From the NCBI RefSeq assembly GCF_040954835.1, contig NC_090723.1, positions 3,792,001-3,856,000 of the forward strand: DNA of 64,000 nucleotides, in the 5' to 3' direction. Position numbers and translations under genes: made by a program. Below the pieces are notes generated by a model. The model made no database searches and was not told the DNA's origin. It saw only the letters and a list, made by a program, of their open reading frames with translations. The DNA is from Lepisosteus oculatus. Lineage: Eukaryota > Chordata > Actinopteri > Semionotiformes > Lepisosteidae. Below are positions 13,001-24,087 of the stretch, one piece after another. Position 1 is the stretch's first letter, and each line of letters starts with the position of its first letter.

Positions 13001-13886
13001 GATTGCAACATCCCAAACCTTTATTTCACACCTTACTGTATGTTTGCATTTAGCAGGTGTCACTGCACGACAGAACTAACGGGCAACGCTTTCCAGCCCT
13101 TCCTCGAGTGTGGGCAGGGACTTATTCCAGTCAAGCACACCTTAAAGCTAAACATCCCAGCTACGATCAGTTGATTGTTTCCTTAATTAATTCACTAACA
13201 CACCGATTTATCATCGGTGTTCCCTATTTCGGATGCACAGGTAATAAATAAGGCACGTTTTCCTTATTAAAAACGAACGTACCAAAGCACTCTCTTGAGA
13301 ATGCTGTGCATATGCGCGTGTATGTTAAGCTTTTCTGCTCCAAAACAATACCTTAATCAATCAATATCTTACTTATTATTAAGTGGGTACATTTTTTTCA
13401 TCTAAGTGAAACAATATATTGTTCCATTGATCTGGACACGTTCATAGTTGTGTAATCGCTGCTGACTCAGTGATAAGCATTTCCACGGAACTTGGCCGAG
13501 TGATTCGGAAAACAGATGTCAGCTAAATCATTCAGTTCATACATTTCCGATCTCACATTTTCTCATAACTGTTCTTCTCGATATTCTACGAAAGAGTTTT
13601 AACTCGTCGAAAGAGACAAACGGGAAGTTATAATTATAATTATTAATTAATACTGCACGGACATTAAGCAAAACAGAACATGTTTAAAGAAGTCAAATGT
13701 CAGGATCTGGGTATTGTTCCATATTTAGTAGGAATACATACTATTGCAATGGGCATCGTAGAGCAAGACGGACGTTTATTTAACATGTATTCGTTACAAC
13801 TTCTAATACAGTGAATTATATTAACACACAGCAGCAGCTACGTTGTGAAACACTTACTTATTTGTCTGATGATAAAGCGACTCCAT
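6898..13886 (-). CDS. GOSR2: GOSR2 (membrin), Golgi Qb-SNARE, six coding exons
   Basis: Joined minus-strand exons 13886-13858, 12923-12859, 10410-10302, 9864-9732, 9030-8890 and 7059-6898 total 639 nt, 212 aa plus stop, the same length as human GOSR2. All five introns have GT donors and AG acceptors and all phases fit. The protein is a tail-anchored SNARE for ER-to-Golgi and intra-Golgi vesicle fusion. An N-terminal helical region (about 1-110) contains [15 protein letters not shown] and [17 protein letters not shown]. The SNARE motif follows (about 118-185), with the likely zero-layer glutamine Q154 in [10 protein letters not shown] single hydrophobic anchor (about 192-211, [15 protein letters not shown]) ends the chain. 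Gly144, the residue mutated in human GOSR2 epilepsy (G144W), is kept. The start context AAAATGG fits Kozak. WNT9B lies upstream on the same strand, as in mammals. Confidence 0.95.
7060..8889 (-). other. GOSR2 intron 5
   Basis: 1.8 kb intron between exons 5 and 6. It holds open frames on the sense-opposite strand (the longest about 256 codons at 7125-7895), but they have no recognisable domain. I see no SINE. Confidence 0.6.
8890..9030 (-). CDS. GOSR2: GOSR2 coding exon 5
   Basis: 141 nt, 47 codons (residues 113-159), [14 protein letters not shown] through [13 protein letters not shown]; first half of the SNARE motif. Acceptor CTGCAG, donor GTGGGC. Confidence 0.95.
9360..9495 (+). repeat. Dispersed repeat fragment (LINE-like, unnamed)
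   Basis: In GOSR2 intron 4. The stretch TCATCCAGCTAGTTC, AGAATCGGCTTCAACCAGA and GTTCCACATCCCCACAACC resembles a dispersed fish repeat and is echoed at 18970-19115 (CTCATCCAGTGG ... GTTCCAGACTCCCACAACC). Family assigned from memory of its wording only. Confidence 0.4.
9732..9864 (-). CDS. GOSR2: GOSR2 coding exon 4
   Basis: 133 nt encoding residues 69-112, [20 protein letters not shown] through [10 protein letters not shown]. Donor GTCAGT. Highly charged helical segment before the SNARE motif. Confidence 0.95.
10302..10410 (-). CDS. GOSR2: GOSR2 coding exon 3
   Basis: 109 nt encoding residues 32-68, containing [20 protein letters not shown] and ending in AAK plus CT of Leu68. Acceptor CTCTCCGCAG, donor GTGAGT. 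Confidence 0.95.
10880..11040 (+). repeat. tRNA-derived SINE (V-SINE-like), fragment
   Basis: In GOSR2 intron 2. Contains a B-box-like GGGTTCAAATCCCA and a tail TGTAAATAGCTTTGGATAAA, like the usual CTCTGGATAAGAGCG end of V-SINE-type elements. Opposite in strand to GOSR2. Confidence 0.5.
11064..11340 (+). repeat. tRNA-derived SINE, near full length
   Basis: In GOSR2 intron 2, antisense to the gene. It has an A-box region (GTGGCACTGTGGTTAAGGAT), a B-box (GGTTCGTATCC), a conserved middle (CCCCTGAGCAAGGCCCTTAA) and a 3' tail GGCTAATAAAGTGATCTAAT. The two pol III boxes are spaced as in a tRNA gene. Confidence 0.7.
12859..12923 (-). CDS. GOSR2: GOSR2 coding exon 2
   Basis: 65 nt: one base completing Lys10, then [21 protein letters not shown], then one base of Leu32. 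Acceptor CCGGACAG, donor GTGAGT. Two ACAG steps lie side by side at the acceptor; the upstream one keeps frame with exon 1. Confidence 0.9.
13858..13886 (-). CDS. GOSR2: GOSR2 coding exon 1
   Basis: Encodes MESLYHQTN plus two bases of Lys10, followed by donor GTAAGTG. Human begins MDPLFQQTHK, so the length and phase agree. It is too short to stand out as an ORF and was found by reading upstream of exon 2 in the right phase. Confidence 0.88.
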
Positions 13887-14500
13887 TTTCTTTCACGGTC
13901 CCACTGGACGAATGCACAATATCGTAGCGACACCAGTCGAAAACCGTTAAATTATACTAGGAAGCAATAAGATTAAAATTTCCCCCAGACCCCTGAGTTT
14001 CTCTTTCCCCGTGGAAGATGGGCATACTTTACACGTCACCAGCCGGAAGGACCCCGGCTGCTGACTTAGACATCCACGGATCTGCCTGAATGTTAACGTG
14101 GAGGTACTGTATTGACCCGGTGGCTGAAGTGTCAAAAAATGCTTCTAACGATGTAAGGCATGGTGGTCGTACACAAGAGACTTTCATATTTAAGTTCTCA
14201 AAGGAACACTGACTCGGATCTTTTTTTTCTGACAGGGCAATACGGGAAGTTAATCTTCCTTTTTTTTATCCTAACATAGAAACGACTCGAACGTCTCAGT
14301 GGTTACCAGCCTTCAGAGCCGGCGAGTAGCTCTCTGCGAGGGAGAAGTTTGTTTAGCTTTTTAATAAACCATCGACCGATTCCAGTGTCGTGACAGAAAC
14401 ACAGCCAGGTACATTTTTTTGCGGCATTTTTGCTGCGTAAAACATTAGTGACCCGAAGATATCAAAGTCTGACGCAGCAGATTCAGTCTGAAAGAGTCCT
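13887..14500 (-). promoter_or_regulatory. GOSR2 5' UTR / promoter region (position only)
   Basis: Sequence immediately upstream of the GOSR2 ATG on the minus strand, with scattered CpG and no SINE. I see no TATA box in a convincing place and cannot fix the transcription start. Confidence 0.3.
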
Positions 14501-15052
14501 GCTCACCCACTGCGTTATAGGTTGAAAGTGAAGATTAATGCCCGCAATACTGTAAGAGGCCAACAGTACAGTACAATTACAATTCATATTAACAGTTGTC
14601 AAATTTATTTTTTATTTTAATTGCAAAAGTACAATTTTTATATTTATATATTTTTATAACCTGCACCTTTAATAAATGAAACGCTGCAAGTAGTAAATAT
14701 AAACAAAAGTCCCTTTACCGGAGTTATCATTCTGCTACGCCTGTGCTCGTATCTCACAATAAACTAAAGGGACGCTTTTTTAATAGTTTCCAACAGATGT
14801 CGTTGTTGTCAAATACAAAACTAACACGTGCCGCCTGTGTGTGATTGAAGTGTTACAACATATCAAAATAAAACAGTGTGCCATTTCCAAATAGTTTTAC
14901 AGCCCAAATATCGGCTTCGCTTCGTTCTGCAACGCTGGACCTACACATTGCGTAGACGTGCGTGATGTGTGAGTCCCTATGAAGTTGGGAGGTGTGAGGC
15001 TCTCCAAGGGCAAAACTGGATTTGAAAGCGCTTGTTTTCCCACAGGACCTAC

Positions 15053-15156
15053 CTTAACACTGTACATCTTTGAGAACCGTTGGTTCAAGCGTGTGAGCAG
15101 CTGATCTCGGTAACCCCGTAGGGCAGGTACCGACGGAGTCTTGCTGAAACGGTGAC
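15053..15156 (-). other. Exon-like segment, function unknown
   Basis: Minus strand: a long pyrimidine tract and TTTTAATCGCAG acceptor precede 104 nt that end at a consensus donor GTAGGT. One frame is open throughout (34 codons, starting HRFSKTPSVPALRGYRDQ), but it matches no protein I know and has no upstream ATG in frame. It could be an alternative GOSR2 5' exon, an exon of a lineage-specific transcript, or chance. Confidence 0.25.
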
Positions 15157-15484
15157 CTGCGATTAAAAGCAGAAGAAAGATCAGAAAGACTGGCCGTTCG
15201 GCTGCCAAGCTTCCAAAAATAACATCAAGCCTGTGGCTATAAGCAAATGCTGTGCATCCACCAAGTAAATCCCGATATTCTTAGTGAGAAGTACTGTTCT
15301 TAAGCGTGACCCATTTTATTTGAATGCAAGGTGTTAGTTTACCCTATGAATGTAGTTCATTGGGAACAAAAAAAACATACATTCTAATTTTAGAATTTAA
15401 GCTTGTCTGCTGTTATATCCAGTGGTGATTTTTAATCAGTCTACATCGTGAAAGACTGAAACACATGACACATCACTTCCAAAA

Positions 15485-15778
15485 ACCACTCTTGTAATTC
15501 AGCATCACTGTGGCCCAAAGCCTATTCCAGAAAGCATTTCTGCACAAGGCAGGATGTCTGTCCATCGCAGGGCACACACAGACAGACGTGCACGCATTCA
15601 CACCAGGGCTGTTTTTTTTTTCCAGAAGCCAATTAACCTGCCAGCATTTCTTTGGATTGTGAGAGGAAACCCACATGAACACAGGGAGAACATGCAAACT
15701 CCATGCGGATAGAGCCCCAGGCGTAGATCCCCAGCACTGCGAGATAGCAAAGCTGACCACTGCACCACCATGTCATCT
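15485..15778 (-). repeat. tRNA-headed SINE, nearly complete, minus orientation
   Basis: Read on the minus strand it runs from a head (CATGGTGGTGCAGTGGTCAG) through GGAGTTTGCATGTTCTCCC and GCTGGCAGGTTAATTGGCTT to a tail (GACAGACATCCTGCCTTGTG). Same family as 39062-39365 and 63375-63625. Confidence 0.7.
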
Positions 15779-18039
15779 AAAAGAAGGACATGCGAAGCAT
15801 TCAAAATGTAATTCTGTACAAAGGGTTTCTACACATTGATCCATTAATTGAATCATTGATATTCTTTGTAGGGTCTTTGTACAGAATTTTTATTTTATTT
15901 TGTTATTTTTCAGGTGCAGAGGTTCTGGCCTCAAAAGCTAGGGGTTGAAAGACGTTGGAGCGTTGGGGAGAAATGTAAGTGGCAGAAACTCATGCACACT
16001 GTTTGGATGGATATTAGCTGATCCACACTGGGGTCAGGAGCTGATGGAGTTCTCTTTGGCCTATATTGCTACTCCGGTAGGTCTTTTTAGCAAGACTGTC
16101 TTGTTGAAAGATGGTCAGCATTAGTTATGCTCAAAACCAGAAACCTCCAGCCCCTTATCCAGAAAGAAGCCAAAACCTTAAGGCTTTCTAAGTGTCTGGG
16201 CTTGAAATAGTGCCTGAAGACTCCTTTGACATTGAATGATTAACCCAATGCAGAAATTAGTTCGGCTACAGTAATTGACATCTAGGCTTTCCTGAACACC
16301 ATCCTAGGAGCGTTGGTTGCATTTCCACGGGGCTAAATATTGGCAGAAGTCAATGTCCTTTCATGTTTTGCATAGATTGAATGACATCAGAAATCAGGGG
16401 TGAGCTGAATAGGACATCACAAATCCGTTCATCTCGAGATGAGTAAAGGCATGAGCAAACATCCATGCAATGTAAAGTTGTTAAATTGTTAGCGAGTTTT
16501 GTTAATGCAATTATGGAGTGAATGGAGACTTGGACGCTTCCTGGCGCCTAGTTTAAGTTTTTTCCAACACTTCAACAAGAGACGTTCAGACGGGAGACAT
16601 TGTGTAATATAAGGTAATCCTGAGGCATTCCTGTATACCTACGAAACTACACTTCACACCCTCTGTCTTTATCTTTAATTTGAAATAGAATTAGTTTGTC
16701 TTGGGGGTGGTATGAGAGCAGCATTCTCTGGCCTAATTGCTGATCTCTTTGATTATGCATAATGTTTACCGCACAAAAGCCATCGCAAAGAGGCACACGT
16801 GTTACACTGTATGAAGGGGTGTCTCCAGGCTACACATTTTAACAGAACCTACTTCATTTCTGCTCGGAGCTGAATCACTGCTGTTCAAGCCAGCTCTTGC
16901 TCTCCCTGATAGCATTGCTCTCTAGTCATAACAATTCCCTCAGGGTGGAGAGCACCCTCTGTGTGTAGAAGCTGCGAGGAGGATATGCCAGGTCTGTCCG
17001 GATGATGTATGGCACATTGACATCAGTGCTGAGGTCAGGGGGGGTTGGTACAATCTATCCTCTGGTGGCAGCAGGATTTTGAACTCTCTGTGCGCCCATT
17101 GTACTTCTCACATTATGGACAGAACAACTTGCAGATTCTGTTTGGCACTTGTTTCAAAGTAGAGTGCATGAACTCTCTTTTATTAAGTAGCTCTTAGAGC
17201 AGGGGCTACCAGTTGCAAAGGACCAAGTGCATTAAGGTGTGTTCTAGCTTGAAATCTGCCAAAGATGTTATTGTTTCAAGCCTGCACCTTGTTGGTTATA
17301 AGTTGTAAATATCTGGACAACTTCTCTGCTTCTTAATTTGAGCCATTCTCTGTTGGTGGATGTTTTCATCCTACAGGACATTACGATGTTCAAAAGGGTC
17401 ACATACGGTACAAAATAGGTCTCTGGATCTTTATATCCTGCAGTTTGCATTTTGGCCCTTTTGAAAGGATTACGCTGTTTGCCAACAGCATGATCTTTCT
17501 CGTGGTTTTATTTTCAGTACACAGGAGTGGTGTGGGCGAGGTCCGTGGTCTTGCCAGGGTATCTCCTCAGTGCCGTAATGCAGGGTCTGCCTCGGTCTCG
17601 GGTGGCCCTCCTCCTCTCGTGTCCCTGTAGGTCAGCTGTCTCCACCCTGGGGCGGGGAAATGCGATCTGCCCCCTTGTCAACGCCAGCATGAAAACATGT
17701 CACCTCAGAACAATACCGGGGCAGGCGGGGAATCTCGGCCTCGGGGGACAGGCTCCTTCTCTGGGCCAGTCCTCACCCGTCACTGAGGCCTGGACGTGCC
17801 GCAGAGGCCTCTCGCGGATCCCGAGCTCCCCACGTCGTGTCCGGGGAGCATGTGCTTCGCCTGGGGTAGGAAGGCACCTCTGTACACCTCGCAGTCTCAC
17901 ACCACTGAGCTCGTCTTGCTTTCCCTTTAGTCTTCGTGAGCGTTCGCCCCGCCATGGTAGCAAGGCAGGTGGGCTTTGAGCATGGAAGAAAGCTGAAGGG
18001 AGGGCTGGAGACGGCCGTTATTTGCAATACCTAAAAATG
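15779..18039. other. Intergenic, no gene seen
   Basis: Between WNT9B and GOSR2. No coding exon recognised. The wording at 16930-17100 (CACCCTCTGTGTGTAGAAG) looks like an old dispersed repeat, but I cannot assign it. Frames of up to 150 codons at 17527-17979 overlap open frames on the other strand in a GC-rich patch. Confidence 0.35.
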
Positions 18040-18250
18040 AAAACCCTGTACATGTTGTGGATTTCGGATGAGACGTAAAACCAAGGTCCTGACTCTCTGT
18101 GGTCATTAAAAATCCCAGGGCGTTCCTTGAAAAGAGTAGGAGTGTCACCCCAGGGTCCTGGCCAAATCCCCATTACCTGTAAAGCGCTTTGAGTGGAGTG
18201 TCCAGAAAAAGCGCTATATAAGTGTGAGCAATTATTATTATTATTATTCA
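18040..18250 (+). repeat. 5S-derived SINE, 5' truncated, with TTA tail
   Basis: Contains TTCGGATGAGACGTAAAACC, CCCCATTACCTGTAAAGCGC and GTGTCCAGAAAAAGCGCTAT, then (TTA)n. It shares the 3' half of the copy at 45003-45498; the 5S head is missing. Confidence 0.7.
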
Positions 18251-18969
18251 TTCTAAATTATTGTTTCAGTCTTTCAGGCTCGCATATCTCTATATGCACT
18301 TTCAGAAGTCTTGGAATTTTGGAAAGGCTTTTGTCCACCTCTTAATTTCACTTTAAGGCGTTCTGATAATGTTGAACAGTATTGGGAGCCACTGAATGGC
18401 GGATTAAATAGAAACTGGGAAACTGTGCAAATAAAACCCAAAACGACTGGCGCAGGTCAACCCTAATTAGACAACACAAAAGTAGCTATTTATCGGAAAT
18501 ACTGTAGTTGTCTCAAAATACTTCTGGCCTTTTGCTCTTAAAAAACCGTCCGCATTTACTAATAATATCCCACCTCAATCTGTACACTCAACACCACAGT
18601 ATTCTTTTTTCATGAAATGAAGTTGGAAGAAATGTGGCCACCCATGCTGACTGTTTTCAGTTCGCAGTGAAATACCTGCCCTGCAGACATGAGGCCTATG
18701 TGATTCTGAGGAGCTCCCTTCAGACTGGTCTGAGAGTGGGGATCACAGCTCAGACAGCTGTCAGCCGGCTCTCTGACACTCTCCGTTTCTCCCCTCGTTC
18801 GCCTGTGGCCATACCACCTGGGAGTCCAATCTCAGCCGCTTGGAAGTCAGCAAAATATGCCACTTGACTCATCCAAGACCCTTTCAGGCTTGTGGGTGTT
18901 ATATCATGGGCACAGTGTGTGAAAACTGAAGGCAACACACTTTTGGAATGAGAACACAAGAACTTCGAA

Positions 18970-19115
18970 TGAGATGAGGGCTTTTTCTTCCCATCTGGAT
19001 CGTTACGTTGTCAGTAGCTAATTGATCTTTGGATCTCATCCAGTGGTATCTTAATGGTCCCCGTGTTATTAGTTTAGTATCATAGGCGGTTCTCGTTCCA
19101 GACTCCCACAACCAT
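18970..19115 (+). repeat. Dispersed repeat fragment, related to 9360-9495
   Basis: Shares AGCTAATTGATC, CTCATCCAGTGG and GTTCCAGACTCCCACAACC with the fragment at 9360-9495. Family name uncertain. Confidence 0.35.
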
Positions 19116-19802
19116 TCACTCTTGATCTCAAAGCAGAGTTAATAGAAGACTTTACATGACAATGCAAAAGATATTCGTGGGAAAACACCAACGCATTTTG
19201 GCCCTTTATGTGCCCGATGAGTAGAAGAGAGAACTAACACAGAGTATCATCACATTGTGAAGAAGGTCTAAACAACCATTTTAGTGCAAAGTATCACAAT
19301 TGGACTTTTCTAATAATAGCTACATTGAATGGAAGTTAAAAAAGGAACGTGCTTATTGAACAGATTTTACTGAACAGATTTTAAATTAAACAAACTCTTT
19401 TTATTTGGAGCGGGGCTTAGTTAATAAATCCTGTTCTCGGCATCACAGGTCAGCCGTGCGCACTGAAACTCGGGGCCACTGTGTCACAGTCGTGTGGGTG
19501 AGGAGGCTTTCTGAAAGGGTGATTTCTTGACACGCTATGCTGCACTGGGAGTTGTCTGTATCTCAGTTTTGCATGAAGTGATAAGAGATAAGATTGACCT
19601 GGATACTTCATCGGTTACTTTATTACTTTATTTTTAATTTAATAGGGTACTAGATTCATTGGACCAAGATTTGTAGGATTCTTATTGGCACTGACAAGTG
19701 AAATACACTGTCATGCCCATATGAGAAATAATGTGGTCTGCATAAAACATCTGTGATATCATTGTTTTACTTTATTATATATAGCATCATACAGTACAAC
19801 AG

Positions 19803-19862
19803 TGTGTTTACAAAAGTACCTTTTGTAAACACAAACACACGTGTTTGTAAACACGTGTGTTT
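19803..19862. repeat. Two abutting near-perfect palindromes
   Basis: Hairpin 1 has 14-base arms at 19803-19816 and 19820-19833 around a 3-base loop (TAC). Hairpin 2 has 14-base arms at 19833-19846 and 19849-19862 around a 2-base loop (GT). Inside are forkhead-like sites (TGTTTAC at 19805, GTAAACA at 19825 and 19847) and two CACGTG E-boxes (19838 and 19852). Confidence 0.8.
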
Positions 19863-21739
19863 TCTTGTAATGTTTTGTGTTATGGACGACAATGCATGCA
19901 CTCGGACATGCATTAATCTAATCGGAATGCTAATCTACATTCTGCACATCATCTTGCATCTCTTTTGATGCCTGGCATTGTGACTTGGAAGGTTTTAAAT
20001 GATGGAAGATGGCATCCAGGACAAACACTGCATTTTGATAAGAGCAAGGAACTGGTGTTTGAAATAAAAATGAATTATTCACATCCTCCTCTTTCTTAAT
20101 GAATAACTTACAGTGATCTCCCTTTCCCTGAGAACAGTCAGTGCTGGGAGGCCCTACCCAGGCAGCGCTCTGCTCTGTTATCTGGGCTGCACTTGTTGAT
20201 CAGTCTGGGATGGTTGATTTTGCTTATAGTGGAGGTCAGATTTAGCAGCGGGGAGGCCCAGGCGGCTGGGTTTTCAATGTGAGAGAGAGGGAGAGATAGG
20301 GAGCTGCTTTTCTAAGTTGCTTCCTATCACAGTGGAGCACGACAATGTAAACTAAACTGTATCAGAACCCCAGGTGTGTTCCCAGGGCTCGGCACTGGCT
20401 CATGGGAACAATATCTCCCCTCCATTCCCAGATCCCAGACAGCGAGCTGGGGATCTCTGCAGGCTTGTGAGTACTGCAAGAATAAGTTGGAGGAAGGGGG
20501 TTGGTGTGTCGTAAAACCTACAGTATTTGCCTAGGAGGGAGACTGTTTTATTTATTTCTGTCCAACATTCGAAATCAGTTTCATGTTGATCTCTAACACG
20601 AGTATACTGAGCCCGTGGGAAAATATTTCAACGTGTTGTGCTTGCTAAGATTTTTTAAAATGGTGCTCAAATAAAAGATTCTTTGACTTTGCCATTGTTG
20701 TTCAGAGTTTTACACAGTGTTAGAGCTCTGGTGTCTCTTAGGTACAATACCTATATTTGTAGGCATGCTTTCCATTCATAATGTACGATAAACAGTACTC
20801 AGCTATACGTATTCAGTGCCACTGATTTGCAGTAACGAGGGAAACTGGAATCTCTCTACGTTGTTGTAATTGTAGTCCAAGCCCCGTGATGTCCACGGAG
20901 GAGTTCACCACTGACTGCTGCTTGGAACTAGTCTAATCTACCTGCCTTTACTCATTAGACATGCATCTGAACCACACATCTAGACATCCAGCCTGGCCTC
21001 TCCCAGCAGGGGGTCAGGGCAGGTCTCTGGGGGCATGATTGTGTGGAGGAGAGTGCAGGGCGGCTTCTTTATTCACCACTGTTGGTGAGACACATGCTTG
21101 AGAGAGCCGCCAGGCACACCGTGTCTAAACACAGCCGGGCAGAAAAACACGGACACCAGCAGCCTGACATATGTGTAGAGGAGCAGCACCGTACAGCTGG
21201 TGAGGCTCTCCAAGGCACTTTGGAGCGGTTGGGCCACAAAGACCTTGGTGCACTGGAGACTGGGCATTGAGGAACAGACCCTGCCCTGCTCGCGGAGGGT
21301 TCTCCCCAGTGGGAGGCTGGACACGTGAAGTCATGCTCTCCGCCACCCAGCTGTGCAGTCTGTGGTGTGGTCCTTCAAGCAGGCACCACTGGAGGAGATC
21401 GTTTTGATTATGCTCTGCCCTGGCGTTTGAAAAGCTTCCCCTTTGATCTTAAACCTTAAATTGACAAATCTTCAGTCTGTCCACTGTTTAAATTTATACA
21501 CAGCATGAGGATCTGCAGAATACCAGCCTTGGAGACTAGGCAGTGGTGCATATTCTAAATAAGACCACTATATAGCCGAGAAGTCAATGACAGGGGAATA
21601 TTCGTTCCTGGTGAGGAACATTAATGGGACCTTAACATACTGTATGTCACTATACTGAAATTCAAAAAGCATGTAAAATGTGCGCTTGGAGGTTTACTTA
21701 TTGAAAAAATTCAGTAATAAAATAACAGCAATGAATGTG

Positions 21740-22075
21740 TAATAATAATTTGCATTTCTGTAACTTTTTACATCCCATAGTGTCACAATCTTCTTTACAA
21801 ATTGAAGGGGACCAATTTCATCCGCTACTGAAGAGCTACACCCACCTGGGTGACATGTGGTAGCTGTTATTCAGCCTTATTCGCTTTTGGCAGGCCAGAA
21901 TAAACAAGCCCAAATATATTTTTCTACGCTCTTATTAGCAGTACTGTGGGATCTTTAATAACCGTGTAGCAAAGACCTTGTTTTAAAGTCCCCAGTCATA
22001 TATGGGAGCATTAGTCCTGAAATACAAGTGCAGTGGTAAGAGTGCCACCTACTGGTCCACCAACACTACTCACAG
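21740..22075 (-). repeat. Diverged relative of the 5S-SINE family
   Basis: Runs in the minus direction with the same order of landmarks as the 5S-derived SINE: a site of the GCCACCTACTGGTCCACC type near the head, a GGGATCTTTAATAACC segment, then a TTTACAAATTGAAGGGGACC tail and AATAATAATT. Identity is low, so it is either an old copy or a sister family. Confidence 0.4.
22042..22055 (-). promoter_or_regulatory. CTCF-like core motif
   Basis: The minus strand reads CCAGTAGGTGGCAC, 14/14 against the core CCASYAGRKGGCRS. It lies in the diverged SINE at 21740-22075. Confidence 0.45.
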
Positions 22076-23099
22076 CAATAAACTGATTTTCTTTAGAGTA
22101 GTAAAATAGCCTCAGAGGTATTTAAAGTTGCAATTCCCAATTGCATACATAAGAAGGACTGGTATTTAATGTGCAGTCCTATGTTTGGCTGCAGCTCTTT
22201 GCCTTCAGTTTTGCGATTGCTTGCTTGGAGGCTGGAGTGAGTGGGGGCCTCTTAAGCCGGTGTCCCCGAGCAGCTGCAGGTCAGAGTCGAACCCCAGGTC
22301 AGCCTTCTTATCACTGTCGGAGGTCAACTGCTGGCATTCGATTCCCTCAGTTTCCTGGCTCAGTTCACTTCAGGAAAAAATGCACTCAAGTCTTTCTTAG
22401 CTTCAGGCTGTGCATGTGCTTGTTGTGGGTTGTGCAAGTGTGTTAGTCATTTCACATTCCAAATTCCTACCTGATGCAGTATTTCCATTCCCACTCCCTC
22501 CCTCTTGCTCCTTCCTCCTTCCCTCTCTCCTTCTCTGCCTCGCTTTCCCCCGTCGTAGCTTTTAACCCTTTCACTGATCTCAGACAGCAGCACCGTCTGG
22601 GCGCTAGGTGAACGTTGAGCCCGGTTTGGGCCCTGCAGAGCTCGGAAGGGTTTGCCTTCTCCGATCGCGGACTTCAGTGTGCTTCTGTCCTGAGACACAG
22701 CAGCCCTGCATGGTCGGCTCCAAGCCGGTCGTTGGAAACGACGTTGAAAGTATCCACCTGCGTTAATGTGTGGTTTTCACAAAGGAGGACTGATAGGTAT
22801 CTGTGCTCTCAGGGTGGCTGGGGGGTAAGGAGGGGAGTGAGATGTGTGATAAGGTGCCTGCTCCCTGGGAGACTTCAGTCTAGCCTTCCTGACCTTACTG
22901 AGCAAACACACTGGCGTGCCTCTCTGAAAAGAAACACACGCCCCACTGCTCCCTGTTACAGGACACAGACACTGCTACCCTCCTCACCAGAGGGCACGAA
23001 TGATAAGCCTTGAAGGTTTCATGCACTCTTTCTACACTGCATCCAGGGTGGCTTTGAGGTAATTAATACACCCACCCCTCATTATACTGCAAACTTGGA
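22076..23099. other. Intergenic with polypyrimidine tract at 22483-22551
   Basis: No gene recognised. The stretch 22483-22551 is almost entirely C and T on the plus strand. Confidence 0.4.
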
Positions 23100-23325
23100 C
23101 CTATGGTACTCATGGAGTCGGCCCCCTGTTTGCATGGGTTTCCTGTCACAGCCCAAAGATGCGCTGGTTGGTTAATTGGCTTCAGGGAAACTTTGTGCTT
23201 GTGTCTGCCCTGCAGTGGACTGGCGTCCCGTCCGTGGTGTACCCTGCCTTGTGCCCATTGCCTGCTGGGACAGGCTCTGGGTCCCCCACAACCCCAAACT
23301 GGAAGAAGCACTAAAAATTGGCTCC
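23100..23325 (+). repeat. tRNA-headed SINE, 5' truncated
   Basis: Contains TTTGCATGGGTTTCCTGTCA, GTTAATTGGCTTCAGGGAAA, GTGGACTGGCGTCCCGTCCG and GTGCCCATTGCCTGCTGGGA, the body and tail of the family seen at 63375. Confidence 0.7.
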
Positions 23326-24087
23326 CTCCCACTTTATTTTGCAGTCTAGCTAAGCTAACCATGCTTGTGAGGATAGCACAGAGTGCTGGTTAGGACTGTG
23401 GACTCCACTCCGCTTGTGAACAAGTGCTCAGTGCTGTGGTGTGTCGGGGTGCTTGCTTTAGATGCTGGTTTTACACCCCTAAGCAAAGTGCTGTACTTAC
23501 CCCATACTGTATGTGTCTCAGGTTTGCACCCTCTCTTGCTAGATGCGCTGCGTTGACCCTTTACGGTTAAGTTGTGAGCAAGTATCTGCTGTATTGCAAA
23601 AGGCCAAGATGCATGTACAGCCTACTGTATCAGTGTTCCGGAAGAGCCCGCCGATGGAGTGCTTCAGGATGGAAGATGAGAACGGAGGGTTTCAAGGCTG
23701 TGGAAAGCCGAGACGGAATGTTGGTGTTTGAGCTTGTAAACGAGGGCTAGAATGCAGCGGTGATTTATTGAAGTATGCAGAGTTTCTGTGCTGGAGAGAG
23801 CCCGTCCATCTTGATAATTGTATGATTTGACAGGAAACGGTTCAGTAGCGCTTGGGATCACTGTGAGTTATGGACTGTAAAACTGGGAACGTTCAAAAGC
23901 AAAAATCTGCACGTCTGAAAAGCATGCATTGAACTGTTTCCCGGGTTCAAAGAAAGCTGTTGTGGATGTCAGGCTGGACCTGGCACAGCTCTGTCCACTT
24001 GTCTGTACAGCAGGTTCTTCCTGACTGTCTAGGGAGAAGGACAGATTGCATTCCTATTATCTCAGTGGTGCCCATTGGTCCGAAATC
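23326..24087. other. Intergenic, no gene seen
   Basis: No exon or repeat that I can assign. Confidence 0.35.

Larger units (their letters stand above)
18251..21739. other. Intergenic, no gene seen
   Basis: No coding exon recognised. A LINE-like repeat echo lies at 18970-19115 and a double palindrome at 19803-19862 (listed separately). Confidence 0.35.

Noticed and set aside
14897-15208. 103-codon minus-strand frame that begins like a signal peptide
   Set aside because: The first codon is TTG, with no ATG in frame upstream. The hydrophobic start is simply the pyrimidine tract of the splice-acceptor-like site at 15157.
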